NCBI RefSeq assembly: GCF_007830735.1 | Contig: NZ_VLLN01000021.1 | Span: forward strand, 1-64,000 | Source: Geobacter argillaceus | GTDB lineage: Bacteria; Desulfobacterota; Desulfuromonadia; Geobacterales; DSM-12255 | Direction: 5' to 3' | Length of the DNA stretch: 64,000 nt | Shown: piece by piece, positions 43,143-52,147 of the stretch | Position numbering within the stretch: position 1 is the stretch's first letter | Layout: each line of letters begins with the position of its first letter | Notes under the pieces: model-generated | What the model saw: only the letters and a program-made list of their open reading frames with translations | Database searches by the model: none | What the model was told of the DNA's origin: nothing | Position numbers and translations under genes: made by a program

Positions 43143-43183
43143 GCTTATCTCCTTTCCAAGCCGGGAATACCTGGCTTTGTTCC

Positions 43184-46100
43184 TTAGTGGGCCTTTTTAC
43201 GGGCTGGAATCGCCTCGTCGATCTGGGCGAAGATTTCGTCATCCGTGTAGTGCTTCAGGTAGATGGCGCCGGTGGGACACTTCGTGTTACAGAGACCGTC
43301 ACCTTTGCAGAGGATCGATTTGACCCGGGCCTTTTTGCCGTTCGGCGTATCGGCAAACTCGATGGCGCCATAATTACAGCAGGTAATACATGCCCCGCAG
43401 GATATACAGGCGCTCTCATTCACATCGCAGACTGCCCCGGAGGCCGTGACCGTCTCCCGTGAGAGGATGCCGACGGCGCGGCCGGCTGCGCCATAGGCCT
43501 GGCTGATCGTTTCCGTGATATGTTTCGGATAGTGGGCCGTCCCGCAGAGGAACACCCCGTCCGCGGCAAAGTCGACCGGCCTGAGCTTCACGTGGGCTTC
43601 CTGGAAGAAGCCGTCCGGGTTCATGGAGACCTTGAAGAAGCGGCCTACCTCCTGGGTGGAGTCGGACGGGATGACCGCGGCAGCCAGGACGATCAGGTCT
43701 GCCTCCAGTTCCATGACCTGTCCCAGGACCGGATCGGGCACGGTCACCGTGAAGCCGCTGCCGGCTGCCGCCACTACCGGCTTGCCATCCGGCTCGTAAC
43801 GAATGAACTTCACATTCTGGTTGGACGCCTCGCGATAGTAGTTCTCCTTGAAGCCGTAGGTTCTCATATCCCGGAAGATGACATGGATGTCGATTTCCGG
43901 GTTGATCTCCTTGAGCTTCAGGGCGTTCTTTATCGCCTGGCTGCAACAGACGCGGCTGCAGTAGTTCCGGTCCGCCTGTCGGCAGCCCACGCACTGTATC
44001 ATCACCACGCTCCGGGCGCCGAGCACTTTTTCACTCTGCCGGGTGATCTCCCCTTCCAGCTCCAACTGGGTCAACACCCGCTCGTTCTCGCCGTAGAGGT
44101 ATTCGGTGGGCTTGTACTCCTGGGCACCGGTGGCGATGATGGCTGTTCCGTGCTTGATCTCCCTGGCACCCAACTGGGTTTTCACCCTGGTCGTGAAATT
44201 CCCCACGTAGCCCGAGACCTCCATGATGGTGGCATCGGTCGACACGTGCACCCGGGGATGCTGGTACACCTTGCGGATGAGACCGCTCAGATGTCCCTGC
44301 ACGTCCATCCCTTCCAGGGTATAGCTGATCCTCCTGGCCATGCCGCCAAGGTCCGTTTCCTTCTCGATGAGGTACACCTCGAAACCCTGTTCGGCCATGT
44401 TCAGGGCAGCGGTCATTCCGGCCAGGCCACCACCGACCACCAGTCCCGTGTGATCGACCGGCAGCTGGAATTCCTGCAACGGCTCCAGATGGGCGGCCCT
44501 GGCCACGGACATCCTGACGATATCCTTGGCCTTTTCGGTGGCGCTTTCCTTTTCCCGCGAGTGGACCCAGGAGCAGTGCTCGCGGATGTTGGCGAACTCG
44601 AAGAAGTACTGGTTGAGGCCCGCCTCACGGCAGGTGTCCCGGAACAGCGGCTCATGGGTCCGCGGGGTACAGGCTGCCAACACAACGCGGTTCAACCCCT
44701 TTTCCACGATGGCATCGGATATCTGCTTGGCGTTTTCGGTGGAACAGGCAAACAGGTTTTCGCCGGCCCAGGAAACATTGGGCAGTGTGGAGGCGTATTC
44801 AATAACGGCAGGGATGTCGACGACCCGGCCGATGTTGGCGCCGCAGTAGCAGACGACAACCCCGATCTTGAGCTCCTCCTGGGAGACGTCCCGCTCCGCC
44901 GGATAGACCCTTTCCCTCTCCAGCCTGCCCCGCCGGGAGGCGAGCAGCTGGCCGCAGAGGGCGTCTGCACCGCTGGCCGTCACGACAGATTCCGGAATGT
45001 CCAGCGGCCCCTGGAAGGCCCCGCTCACGAAGATCCCCTTGCGGTTGGTCTCGATCGGATTGTACGGGTTGGTCTTGCAGAAACCCTGGGGGTTGAGCTC
45101 TATGCCGAATTTCTCGGCCAGCGCTTCCACATCTTTCGGCGGGTTCAGGCCGACCGACAGCACGACGAGATCGAATTCTTCTTCTTTGACCCCGTCTTCA
45201 AAGGTCGAGTACCTGATGGTGACGTTCTTGCTGCTCTCGATCTCTCTCCCCACCGTGACATAGCTGCGGATGAAACGGACATCGGAGAGCTTTTCCGCCC
45301 GCTGATAGAACCGCTCGAAATCCTTGCCGTGTGCCCGGATATCGTTATGGAATACCGTGGCATGGAGATCGGCACTATGGTCCTTGGCCAGAATCACCTG
45401 CTTCTGGGTGTAGGCGCAGCAGACCGCCGAACAGTAGCTGTTGCCTCCGGGGGTTACCTGCCGTGAGCCGACGCACTGAATCCAGGCAATCTTGTGGGGG
45501 TGCTTCTTGTCGGAGGGACGCAGGATCTCCCCCTCGTACGGACCGGTGGCGCAGAGTATCCGCTCAAAATCCAGGCTGGTCACGACGTTCGGCATCCTGC
45601 CGTAGCCGAAATCGTTCCTGAGCTTCGGATTGAACGTCTCGTAGCCCGGAGAAAGCAGAATCGCCCCGACTTCCACCTCCATCCGCTCCGGCTTCTGGTG
45701 GAGATCAATCGCCTTGGTCTTGCAGGCACCGACGCAGATCTGACACTTGCCTTCCTTGAGGTAGAGGCAGGTTTCCGGGTCCACGTACGTCACAAGGGGA
45801 ACTGCCTGGGAGAAGTAGATATGGACCGCTTTGTTCTCTGACAGGTTCTGGTTGAACGGATCGGGGATCTTAACCGGGCAGTAGTCGACACAGATGTTGC
45901 ACCCGGTGCACTTCTCCTCGGATATGTATCGGGGCTTTTTGAGCAGCGTCACCTTGAAGTCGCCGGCCTCACCCTCGACACGCTCAACTTCGGTATAGGT
46001 GATGATCTCGATGTTGGGGTTCCGGGCGCATTCGATGAACTTGGGGGACTCGATGCACATGGAACAGTCGTTGGTGGGGAAGGTCTTGTCCAACTGGGAC

Positions 46101-46240
46101 ATCTTGCCGCCGAGCGCCGGCGACTTGTCGACCAGATAAACCCGGAATCCCGAATTGGCGAGGTCGAGTGAGGCCTGAATGCCGCTGATCCCGCCACCGA
46201 CAATAAGTACGTCACCAATATTTCTCTCTGCGGTAGTCAT
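43184..46240 (-). CDS. bamE: Benzoyl-CoA reductase complex subunit BamE (HdrA-like, double flavin), operon 2
   Basis: HdrA-like flavoprotein of 1018 residues, the same domain series as BamE1: FAD fold (LIVGGGISGIQASLDLA), CTGCNICVDYCP and CQICVGACKT clusters, central VVCYCGANIGRVVDIP, second FAD fold (VVGGGLAGMTAALNMA) and C-terminal ferredoxin pair CISCGACITCCNY and CKGDGLCNTKCPTGAIYLKHYTDDE. The first ligand row of the C-terminal ferredoxin, CGACITCC, differs from CAACITAC in BamE1. Proposed bifurcating subunit; starts 66 bases after bamD2. Confidence 0.92.
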   Translation of the reverse strand: MTTAERNIGDVLIVGGGISGIQASLDLANSGFRVYLVDKSPALGGKMSQLDKTFPTNDCSMCIESPKFIECARNPNIEIITYTEVERVEGEAGDFKVTLLKKPRYISEEKCTGCNICVDYCPVKIPDPFNQNLSENKAVHIYFSQAVPLVTYVDPETCLYLKEGKCQICVGACKTKAIDLHQKPERMEVEVGAILLSPGYETFNPKLRNDFGYGRMPNVVTSLDFERILCATGPYEGEILRPSDKKHPHKIAWIQCVGSRQVTPGGNSYCSAVCCAYTQKQVILAKDHSADLHATVFHNDIRAHGKDFERFYQRAEKLSDVRFIRSYVTVGREIESSKNVTIRYSTFEDGVKEEEFDLVVLSVGLNPPKDVEALAEKFGIELNPQGFCKTNPYNPIETNRKGIFVSGAFQGPLDIPESVVTASGADALCGQLLASRRGRLERERVYPAERDVSQEELKIGVVVCYCGANIGRVVDIPAVIEYASTLPNVSWAGENLFACSTENAKQISDAIVEKGLNRVVLAACTPRTHEPLFRDTCREAGLNQYFFEFANIREHCSWVHSREKESATEKAKDIVRMSVARAAHLEPLQEFQLPVDHTGLVVGGGLAGMTAALNMAEQGFEVYLIEKETDLGGMARRISYTLEGMDVQGHLSGLIRKVYQHPRVHVSTDATIMEVSGYVGNFTTRVKTQLGAREIKHGTAIIATGAQEYKPTEYLYGENERVLTQLELEGEITRQSEKVLGARSVVMIQCVGCRQADRNYCSRVCCSQAIKNALKLKEINPEIDIHVIFRDMRTYGFKENYYREASNQNVKFIRYEPDGKPVVAAAGSGFTVTVPDPVLGQVMELEADLIVLAAAVIPSDSTQEVGRFFKVSMNPDGFFQEAHVKLRPVDFAADGVFLCGTAHYPKHITETISQAYGAAGRAVGILSRETVTASGAVCDVNESACISCGACITCCNYGAIEFADTPNGKKARVKSILCKGDGLCNTKCPTGAIYLKHYTDDEIFAQIDEAIPARKKAH

Positions 46241-46306
46241 AGAAGTCTATCCTTCGGCTGAATTGCTGTTCGGTTCTCTTTCGTCCGTCGCCAGGTTTCC
46301 GGCAGA

Positions 46307-47461
46307 TTACTCAATCACTTCCAGGACGATCTCCGCAATGTCCTTGATCTCGAGCGCCTGACCCGGCTCCAGGTCCAGGCTGCTGTCCGTAAAGTTCGTG
46401 ATGCAGTAAGGACAGGAGGTGGCCAGCACCTGGGCATCGACATCGACTGCCTGCCGAAGCCGCAGGTCGGAGAAACGCTCCTCCTTGGGGGTCTCCATCC
46501 AGATCCTGCCGCCACCGCCGCCGCAACAGAAGCTGCTTTCCCGGTTATCGGCCATCTCCCGCAGGTCCAGACCGGGGATGCCCTTCAGGACCTCACGCGG
46601 CTCGTCGTAGATCCCGTTGTGACGCCCCAGATAGCAGGGATCGTGATAGGTGACTCTCTTGGCGAACTCCCCGGTGATCTTGAGCCTCCCCTCATTGATG
46701 AGTTGGGCAATGTACTGGGAGATGAACACCACCTCGAAGTTGACCATGAACTCGGGATACTCGTTCTTGAAGGTATGGTAGCAGTGGGGAGAGGAGACCA
46801 GCACCTTCTTCACCCCGTTGTCGATGAACTGCTTGATGTTCTCCTTGGCCAACCGCTTGAACAGATCCTCGTTGCCGGTCTTGCGGATGCTTTCCCCGCA
46901 GCAGCTCTCCTTGGAACCGAGGATGCCGAAATCCACGCCGGCCTTGTTGAGCACTGCGGCCGTGGCGGCAGCAACCTTCCTCATGCGCGGGTCGTAGCTC
47001 AGGTAGCAGCCGGTGAAGTACAGGAGTTCCATCCCTTCGGTGTAAGGTTTTACCGGCAGATCCTTTGCCCAGTCCCCCCGCTTTGCCCGCTCACCGCCTA
47101 TGGAGTTCCCTTCGGACGTGAGACTGGCCACGACGTTGCGGACCGTGCCGGCCTGCCCCGGATAGACGTCGTATTCCGCGGCGATCTTGCGCAGGGCAAC
47201 CCCGGCCTCTATCTGGTTCACGCCCCTGGGGCAGCGGCTGGGGCAGGTGCCACAGGTGCTGCAGCGCCAGATATCCTCCTGCTCGATCTCTGCCAGTCCG
47301 AACGTGCCCTGGCGGACAATCTTGCGCATGCTGAACTTCCGGACCCTGTTCCACGGACATACCGAATCACACAGTCCGCACTGATAACAGTACTTAAAAG
47401 AATCGCCACCCTTTTCCTTGATGACATCAACTATTTCTTTATAAGGGGTTACGGTCTCCAC
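46307..47461 (-). CDS. bamD: Benzoyl-CoA reductase complex subunit BamD (HdrD-like), operon 2
   Basis: A 384-residue HdrD-like protein with ferredoxin clusters CYQCGLCDSVCPW and CSTCGTCPSRCPRG, and two CCG domains (GCYLSYDPR with ESCCGES; HDPCYLGRHN with FCCGGGGGRIW and SCPYC). The first CCG domain has TGCYLSY where BamD1 has SCCYLSY. Between BamC and BamE in the electron path. 26 bases separate it from bamC2. Confidence 0.92.
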   Translation of the reverse strand: METVTPYKEIVDVIKEKGGDSFKYCYQCGLCDSVCPWNRVRKFSMRKIVRQGTFGLAEIEQEDIWRCSTCGTCPSRCPRGVNQIEAGVALRKIAAEYDVYPGQAGTVRNVVASLTSEGNSIGGERAKRGDWAKDLPVKPYTEGMELLYFTGCYLSYDPRMRKVAAATAAVLNKAGVDFGILGSKESCCGESIRKTGNEDLFKRLAKENIKQFIDNGVKKVLVSSPHCYHTFKNEYPEFMVNFEVVFISQYIAQLINEGRLKITGEFAKRVTYHDPCYLGRHNGIYDEPREVLKGIPGLDLREMADNRESSFCCGGGGGRIWMETPKEERFSDLRLRQAVDVDAQVLATSCPYCITNFTDSSLDLEPGQALEIKDIAEIVLEVIE

Positions 47462-47487
47462 GATATCACCTGTCCCGTTCTTTCGAT

Positions 47488-48027
47488 TTAGCGTTTCTCT
47501 TTGGATATCTGCGCAACCGCATCAGCTACCTTCTCGATGCCAAACCTGGTTACCAACGACTCCAGGCCAATCTCCATCTCTTCCTTCTTTTGTTCGTCCA
47601 CGACATCAACTTCCCGTTCCGTGATGGTCAGGGCGCCAACCAGGCACCACTTGACACACAGCGGCTCCTCTTCGCCATCGCACAGGTCGCATTTCAGCGG
47701 CAGGCCGGAATCGGGTTCCCGGAACAGATCACGGGACGGGCAGGAGGCCCGGCAGAAACCGCACTCGTCATATTCCTTGCCGTCAATAATGTACTTGTCC
47801 CGGCCGATACATTCGGATTCCGTGTACTCACCCGCGTAGAGGGGGACATAGATGTCTCTGAGCGGGTCACGCACCACCCTGACCCTGGAGCGGGCCGGGT
47901 TGTTGCTGCTGTATTTCGGCATGGCATGGAAAGCGGAGCAGATCACCTCGCAGGCCCGGCAGCCGTTGCATTTGTCGGCATCGATATTGATGGTTTTGAC
48001 TATTCTTTTGTTCGTATCACTGTTCAA
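47488..48027 (-). CDS. bamC: Benzoyl-CoA reductase electron-transfer subunit BamC, operon 2
   Basis: Ferredoxin-like partner of BamB3, 179 residues. Clusters: CNGCRACEVICSAFH, ECGFCRASCPSRDLF and LKCDLCDGEEEPLCVKWCLVGAL. I chose a TTG start at 48025-48027 (MNSDTNKRIVKTINI) because GGAGGG lies seven bases before it and the length then equals BamC1; in-frame GTG codons at 48042 and 48033 are alternatives. It lies about 50 bases after bamB3. Confidence 0.88.
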   Translation of the reverse strand: MNSDTNKRIVKTINIDADKCNGCRACEVICSAFHAMPKYSSNNPARSRVRVVRDPLRDIYVPLYAGEYTESECIGRDKYIIDGKEYDECGFCRASCPSRDLFREPDSGLPLKCDLCDGEEEPLCVKWCLVGALTITEREVDVVDEQKKEEMEIGLESLVTRFGIEKVADAVAQISKEKR

Positions 48028-48079
48028 GGTCACGCCCTCCACTCTTGTGTGTCCCTAATGCCGCAGGAACAAGTTCTCA

Positions 48080-50038
48080 CTACCCCGCCAGAATTCCCCT
48101 CTTAAGGAATTCCTCGCTTACGTAGCCCAGGCCCAGTTCATCCAGGGTTTCCTTGGTAGGGATACCGTCGTCATTCCACCCCTTGAGCTTGTAGTACGAA
48201 TCCAACAGATCCTTCTCAAGCTCCGGGAACCTGTTTTTCCAGTGGTTCGCCGGCGGAGTCTCGTCGATCCGTCTCATGCCCCTTCTGATGTTTATGGCCC
48301 TGACCAGGGTGCGGTATCGCTTGGCCGCCTTGGTCAGCTTTTCTTTATCCATGTCGATCCCGGCCCCTGCCGAGATGAACTTCGGATAATTGTGGATGTG
48401 ATACGGGGGCTTCAGGGGGAATGACGATAGACCGGCACATTGACCGAGGGCGTCATCGATGTAATGCATCATCTCCTGCCAGTCAACGATATCGCAGCAC
48501 ATGTCCACTGTCGGGTAGTGCGGCATGGATTTTTCACCGCGCGGTTCCCAATCCAGGAAAATCTGCTTGAATTTCTCATCCGGAACCTGGAACCAGTCCT
48601 TGACAAACGCCTCCCGCTGCTCTTTTGTGGGATACGGTGCCTGGGGGAACTGCCCTTCGATCTGGGTGATGTTTATCTTCTCCCCGGTGCAATACATGAG
48701 GTAGTAGATGGGGTTCAGCATGGAGAGCTTGAGCGGCAACTGCTCGTGCTTCTTGATGTTGTTGTGGGCGTACTCTTCCGCGCCCTTGCCGATCTCCTGT
48801 GCCGCCCAATAGGTACCGTTGGCCAGCAGATCGCCGATACCGTCCCGCGTGACGATCTTGTCAAGCAGATAGAAGAATCGTCCTTCGTTATCCTCCGGCA
48901 TCCCCGGAAAGTCGGCGTCGGTCAGTATCCCTTTCTCGAGGAGCTCAAGGGCAAAGGCCATCACCTGCGGCGCGGAGAAACCGTCCAGCCCGTACTCAGT
49001 GGCCTTCTGGGCGATCCGCAAACCGAAATCCAGGTCCGAATAGGCGCCCATGGTATAGGTGAGCTTGGTGAAACATTTCATCATGTAGGTTGGCAGCCCC
49101 TCCATGGAAATGGTCGCACCGCACTTCATCGGGCAGTTGTAACAGCTGATCAGGCGCGTCCTGGCCTTCTCCATCGTCTCCGCCCAGGCCTTGTCGACAT
49201 CCTCGGTCCAGAAATCCTTGCGACGGGTGCGGGCATTGCCCCAGTTGAAGTTCTCGGTATGCCACTTCTCATCATGAACCTTCATCTCCTGCGGCGACCC
49301 GAGGCCGGCAAGAATCGGCATGACGTCGGGGATCGGATTATCCTCCCGGTGTTTTATGTAGCCGAGCACTTCGTTACAAAGATCCATATACTCTTGCGGC
49401 TTGGCGACACAGAGATCCTTTGTCCCGCGCACCACGACCGCCTTGACCCCTTTGTCTCCCATGACGGCACCGATACCGCCGCGACTGGCACTTGACCTGC
49501 CCTGTTCGATGGAAGCATAAAAGACCCGGTTTTCTCCGGCCAAGCCGATGGCCGCCACCTGAGCACTCGGTTCATTCAATTCCTTCTTGATGATCTCGGC
49601 GGTCTCGATCGCCCCTTTGCCCTTCAAATGGGAAGCGTCACGGATCTCCACCTTGTCATTGTTTATGTACAGATAGACCAAGTTGGGGGACTTGCCGCGG
49701 AGGATCACCTTGTCATACCCGGCATACTTCAATTCCGGCGCCCAGAACCCCCCCATCATGGAAAATGCCATCAACTTGGTCTGGGGAGAAATGGTGGAAA
49801 CTATTGTGCGGTTGCACCCGGTAGCCGGCGTTCCGCATAACAGGCCTGCCGCAAATATCAGGAGGTTATCGGGTGAAAATGCATCGACTTCAGGGGGGAC
49901 CCTGTCCCACAGCAGCTTGGCATTTGTTCCCAGACCACCGAGATACATCTCGGTGTCTCTCGGATCGGTTGCAACCCTCTCGATAGCTCCACGGGACAGG
50001 TCGATCTCCAAATTGTATCCAGTCTCTGCGTACCTCAT
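48080..50038 (-). CDS. bamB: Class II benzoyl-CoA reductase catalytic subunit BamB (operon 2)
   Basis: Tungsten enzyme that reduces the aromatic ring of benzoyl-CoA to cyclohexa-1,5-diene-1-carboxyl-CoA without ATP. The 652-residue length is close to the characterised Geobacter metallireducens protein. By counting, Glu251 and His260 (QEMKVHDEKWHTENFNW) fall at the residue numbers I recall for the active-site pair of that protein. Cluster cysteines are in SCYNCPMKCGATISMEG, with the fourth in LGQCAGLSSFP. Of the three BamB proteins here this is the one most likely to be the true benzoyl-CoA reductase. Two promoters with bam operators precede it. Confidence 0.93.
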   Translation of the reverse strand: MRYAETGYNLEIDLSRGAIERVATDPRDTEMYLGGLGTNAKLLWDRVPPEVDAFSPDNLLIFAAGLLCGTPATGCNRTIVSTISPQTKLMAFSMMGGFWAPELKYAGYDKVILRGKSPNLVYLYINNDKVEIRDASHLKGKGAIETAEIIKKELNEPSAQVAAIGLAGENRVFYASIEQGRSSASRGGIGAVMGDKGVKAVVVRGTKDLCVAKPQEYMDLCNEVLGYIKHREDNPIPDVMPILAGLGSPQEMKVHDEKWHTENFNWGNARTRRKDFWTEDVDKAWAETMEKARTRLISCYNCPMKCGATISMEGLPTYMMKCFTKLTYTMGAYSDLDFGLRIAQKATEYGLDGFSAPQVMAFALELLEKGILTDADFPGMPEDNEGRFFYLLDKIVTRDGIGDLLANGTYWAAQEIGKGAEEYAHNNIKKHEQLPLKLSMLNPIYYLMYCTGEKINITQIEGQFPQAPYPTKEQREAFVKDWFQVPDEKFKQIFLDWEPRGEKSMPHYPTVDMCCDIVDWQEMMHYIDDALGQCAGLSSFPLKPPYHIHNYPKFISAGAGIDMDKEKLTKAAKRYRTLVRAINIRRGMRRIDETPPANHWKNRFPELEKDLLDSYYKLKGWNDDGIPTKETLDELGLGYVSEEFLKRGILAG

Positions 50039-50137
50039 TCGCTCTCCCCTTCCAGATCACCTTAATTCATGGTGTCGGCCAACAAGACCGACTCAAACAC
50101 AGCGCGCCCGTAACAGCAAAAACCAATTCACGTAACT

Positions 50138-50173
50138 TGGTACCAGAATACCATTTTAATAATTCGTTGTCAA
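50138..50173 (-). promoter_or_regulatory. bamB3 promoter P1 with bam operator
   Basis: Minus-strand TTGACA (50173-50168), 17-base spacer, TATTCT (50150-50145) preceded by TGG. The box is fused to GGTACCA: the whole site TGGTATTCTGGTACCA is 50153-50138. Confidence 0.75.
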
Positions 50174-50243
50174 ACAAATTTTGTATACACGGACACACTT
50201 CCCATCGCATTTCCAACCACCAGCAGACCGCAATGAAGCAACC

Positions 50244-50278
50244 TGGTACCATAATACCGTTTTTATTCTTGCAGTCAA
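50244..50278 (-). promoter_or_regulatory. bamB3 promoter P2 with bam operator
   Basis: Minus-strand TTGACT (50278-50273), 16-base spacer, TATTAT (50256-50251). Site CGGTATTATGGTACCA, same architecture as P1, 106 bases further upstream. Confidence 0.7.
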
Positions 50279-50651
50279 GTTTTTTTCAGTAGAACACCAT
50301 TTTTATTTTAGTGCCTGCAACAGAAAGGAGATGAGGGCAGACTACGGGGGATCATACCTGCCGTGATCTCAAAATGGCAGCCGTAGTGCTTGTTTCAGGA
50401 CTGAGTGTCGAGCTTTTCAATCAGTGAAACGTAATTTCATTATATGTATTATTCCGAGACAACAGACAGTCGTGACCTGACGGGAATTCATTGTCCGGCA
50501 ACAGATTCCGGGCGCACACATACCTTCCGAACTGAAACGCTTAGGCAAGCTCTTTTCCATGTTTTTAAGGAAGTATTATTGCTCTGGAGGTATGGGTAAA
50601 TCAAACATCGAACTGAAAATTGATTCTGATCTGAGCGCAGAGCACCAGCGC
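50279..50651. other. Non-coding region upstream of bamB3 promoters
   Basis: About 370 bases between P2 and the end of the radical SAM gene. No supported gene. A possible extra half-site (GAACACCAT) lies near 50292-50300. Confidence 0.45.
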
Positions 50652-51539
50652 TTATAACGCCCGATAGGATTCGGGTCGTAACTGTACCTGCCCCTGGATC
50701 GCGGCATCGAGCAGGGCCAATGCCCTGGCCTTGCCCCGAGGCATCTCCACTTTGAGGGGGAGGTAGTTGGAAGCGTGGTTGGCCATGAACAGCCCCTGCG
50801 ACAGCTCAGTATGGGCAAGCATTTCCCGCAGCTCCGCCAGCAGCTCCACCGGCGTTGGCACCTGGTGCTCTCCCCGGTTTACCCGTTCTTCCAGTTCGGT
50901 CCCCGGGCAGAGGATCATTGACAGAGCACCGACATAGTCGGGGTCCATGGCCGTGAGCAGGTGGCCGGTCTGGCGTCCGTGATCAAGGCTGCGCCCGGTT
51001 GGCGCGATACCGAGCAGAACGGTCACGGACAGCCCGATGCCGGCGGCTTTCACCTTCTGTCCCGCCTCGATCAACTGCTCGGCACTGGATTCCTTCCGGA
51101 CATAGTCAAGGGTCTGCGGATCACCACTTTCAACCCCCAGGTAGATGATGCCGAGCCGGTTGTCGGCCAGCCATGCCAGTTCTTCGGGAGTCTTTTTACG
51201 GATGCCCCGGCCGGTGGCGTAGACACCCACCCGCTCCACCCACGGCAGATAGTTGCGTATAGCGGGCAGAAGCCAGCGCCACTCGTTCATCGGCATGATC
51301 AGGGCGTCACCGTCGGCGACGAACAGCCGTTTGAAACCCCGGTAGAGGCGGGCGGCCTTCTGCAGGTCCGCCTCGATGGTGGCCCGGTCTTTGATCCGGA
51401 ACCGCTTGTCCTTGAAGCTGGCGCAGAAGGTGCACCGGTTGTGGGAACAGCCTATGGTTGCCTGCAGGATGATGGAGCGGGCTTCGCTGGGGGGACGATA
51501 GATGGCGCCTTCGTAATCAAGGCTGTCACGATTCCACAT
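50652..51539 (-). CDS. Radical SAM protein
   Basis: A 295-residue radical S-adenosylmethionine protein. The cluster motif is CSHNRCTFCASFK (C-x3-x-C-x2-C spacing of radical SAM enzymes) near residue 31, followed by the TIM-barrel pattern (FVADGDALIMP, GVYATGRGIRKKTPEEL, LGVESGDPQTLDYVRK, TVLLGIAPTGRS). No B12-binding or SPASM domain is present. I start it at the ATG 51537-51539, which overlaps the last 14 bases of the VOC gene, with GAGGGGG upstream; this implies translational coupling. The family resembles Elp3/MiaB-like radical SAM proteins of unknown function. Its job next to bamA is unknown. Confidence 0.82.
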   Translation of the reverse strand: MWNRDSLDYEGAIYRPPSEARSIILQATIGCSHNRCTFCASFKDKRFRIKDRATIEADLQKAARLYRGFKRLFVADGDALIMPMNEWRWLLPAIRNYLPWVERVGVYATGRGIRKKTPEELAWLADNRLGIIYLGVESGDPQTLDYVRKESSAEQLIEAGQKVKAAGIGLSVTVLLGIAPTGRSLDHGRQTGHLLTAMDPDYVGALSMILCPGTELEERVNRGEHQVPTPVELLAELREMLAHTELSQGLFMANHASNYLPLKVEMPRGKARALALLDAAIQGQVQLRPESYRAL

Positions 51540-52002
51540 CGGGCGCCCCCTCATCTCCGAGTTCCTTCCACTGGTAGTCGATGAGTTCGAGGAGTACGCC
51601 ATTCATTGTTTTCGGGTGAATCATGGCATACTCGCAGTCCCTAAACGGCCGGGCCTTACCGGTACTGTCGCCGGGAAGCGGGTCAACGGGCGGGATGAAC
51701 GGATATCCCCTCCCCTCCAGTTCCTGAACGGCGTGTCTGGTGTTCTCGACGTTGAGGCCAACGAGCATGATCCCCTCGCCGTTCTTCTCGATCCATCTGG
51801 CGACCGGGCCGTCGGGAGTGGTGGACTCCATCAGCTCGAACCCCACCCCGGCCAGCCAGTAACGGGCAACCCGGATCTTCTCCGGCTCGTCTTCGTAGGA
51901 GTCGTCAGGACAGCTCTTGCCGAGGACCGGTTCCCAGACCTTCCGGGCGGCATTGAGGTCCTTCACCGCTATGCAGAGGTGATCCAGTTTTTTGACCTTC
52001 AT
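51526..52002 (-). CDS. VOC-superfamily protein (methylmalonyl-CoA epimerase-like)
   Basis: A 158-residue vicinal-oxygen-chelate protein: KKLDHLCIAVKDLNAARKVWEPVLG, then VGFELMESTTPDGPVARWIEKNGEGIMLVGLNVEN and the closing HPKTMNGVLLELIDYQ. His7, Glu (in FELME) and the C-terminal His/Glu fit metal-binding positions of methylmalonyl-CoA epimerase or glyoxalase I. Members of this kind recur in aromatic-catabolism loci, possibly acting on an acyl-CoA. It lies downstream of bamA but behind a strong terminator, and its gene overlaps the radical SAM gene. Confidence 0.8.
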   Translation of the reverse strand: MKVKKLDHLCIAVKDLNAARKVWEPVLGKSCPDDSYEDEPEKIRVARYWLAGVGFELMESTTPDGPVARWIEKNGEGIMLVGLNVENTRHAVQELEGRGYPFIPPVDPLPGDSTGKARPFRDCEYAMIHPKTMNGVLLELIDYQWKELGDEGAPDVES

Positions 52003-52032
52003 CCTGCCCTCCGTAGTCGTGCCGTAAGTTAC

Positions 52033-52051
52033 CCCCCTTTCTTAAAGGGGG
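52033..52051. repeat. Small hairpin before the VOC gene
   Basis: CCCCCTTT-CTT-AAAGGGGG, a perfect 8-base stem just upstream of the VOC gene start on the minus strand. Confidence 0.4.
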
Positions 52052-52080
52052 ACTTGCTAATGCAGGACCGTTGATCTGAC

Positions 52081-52117
52081 GAACAGGCCCCCTCTTGGAT
52101 CAAGAGGGGGCCTGTTC
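52081..52117 (-). terminator. Terminator of bamA
   Basis: Perfect 17-base stem (52081-52097 and 52101-52117) with a 3-base loop, 31 bases after the bamA stop codon. Confidence 0.8.
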
Positions 52118-52147
52118 GTATCTTGCCTTTTTGTTGACAGTCAGTTG

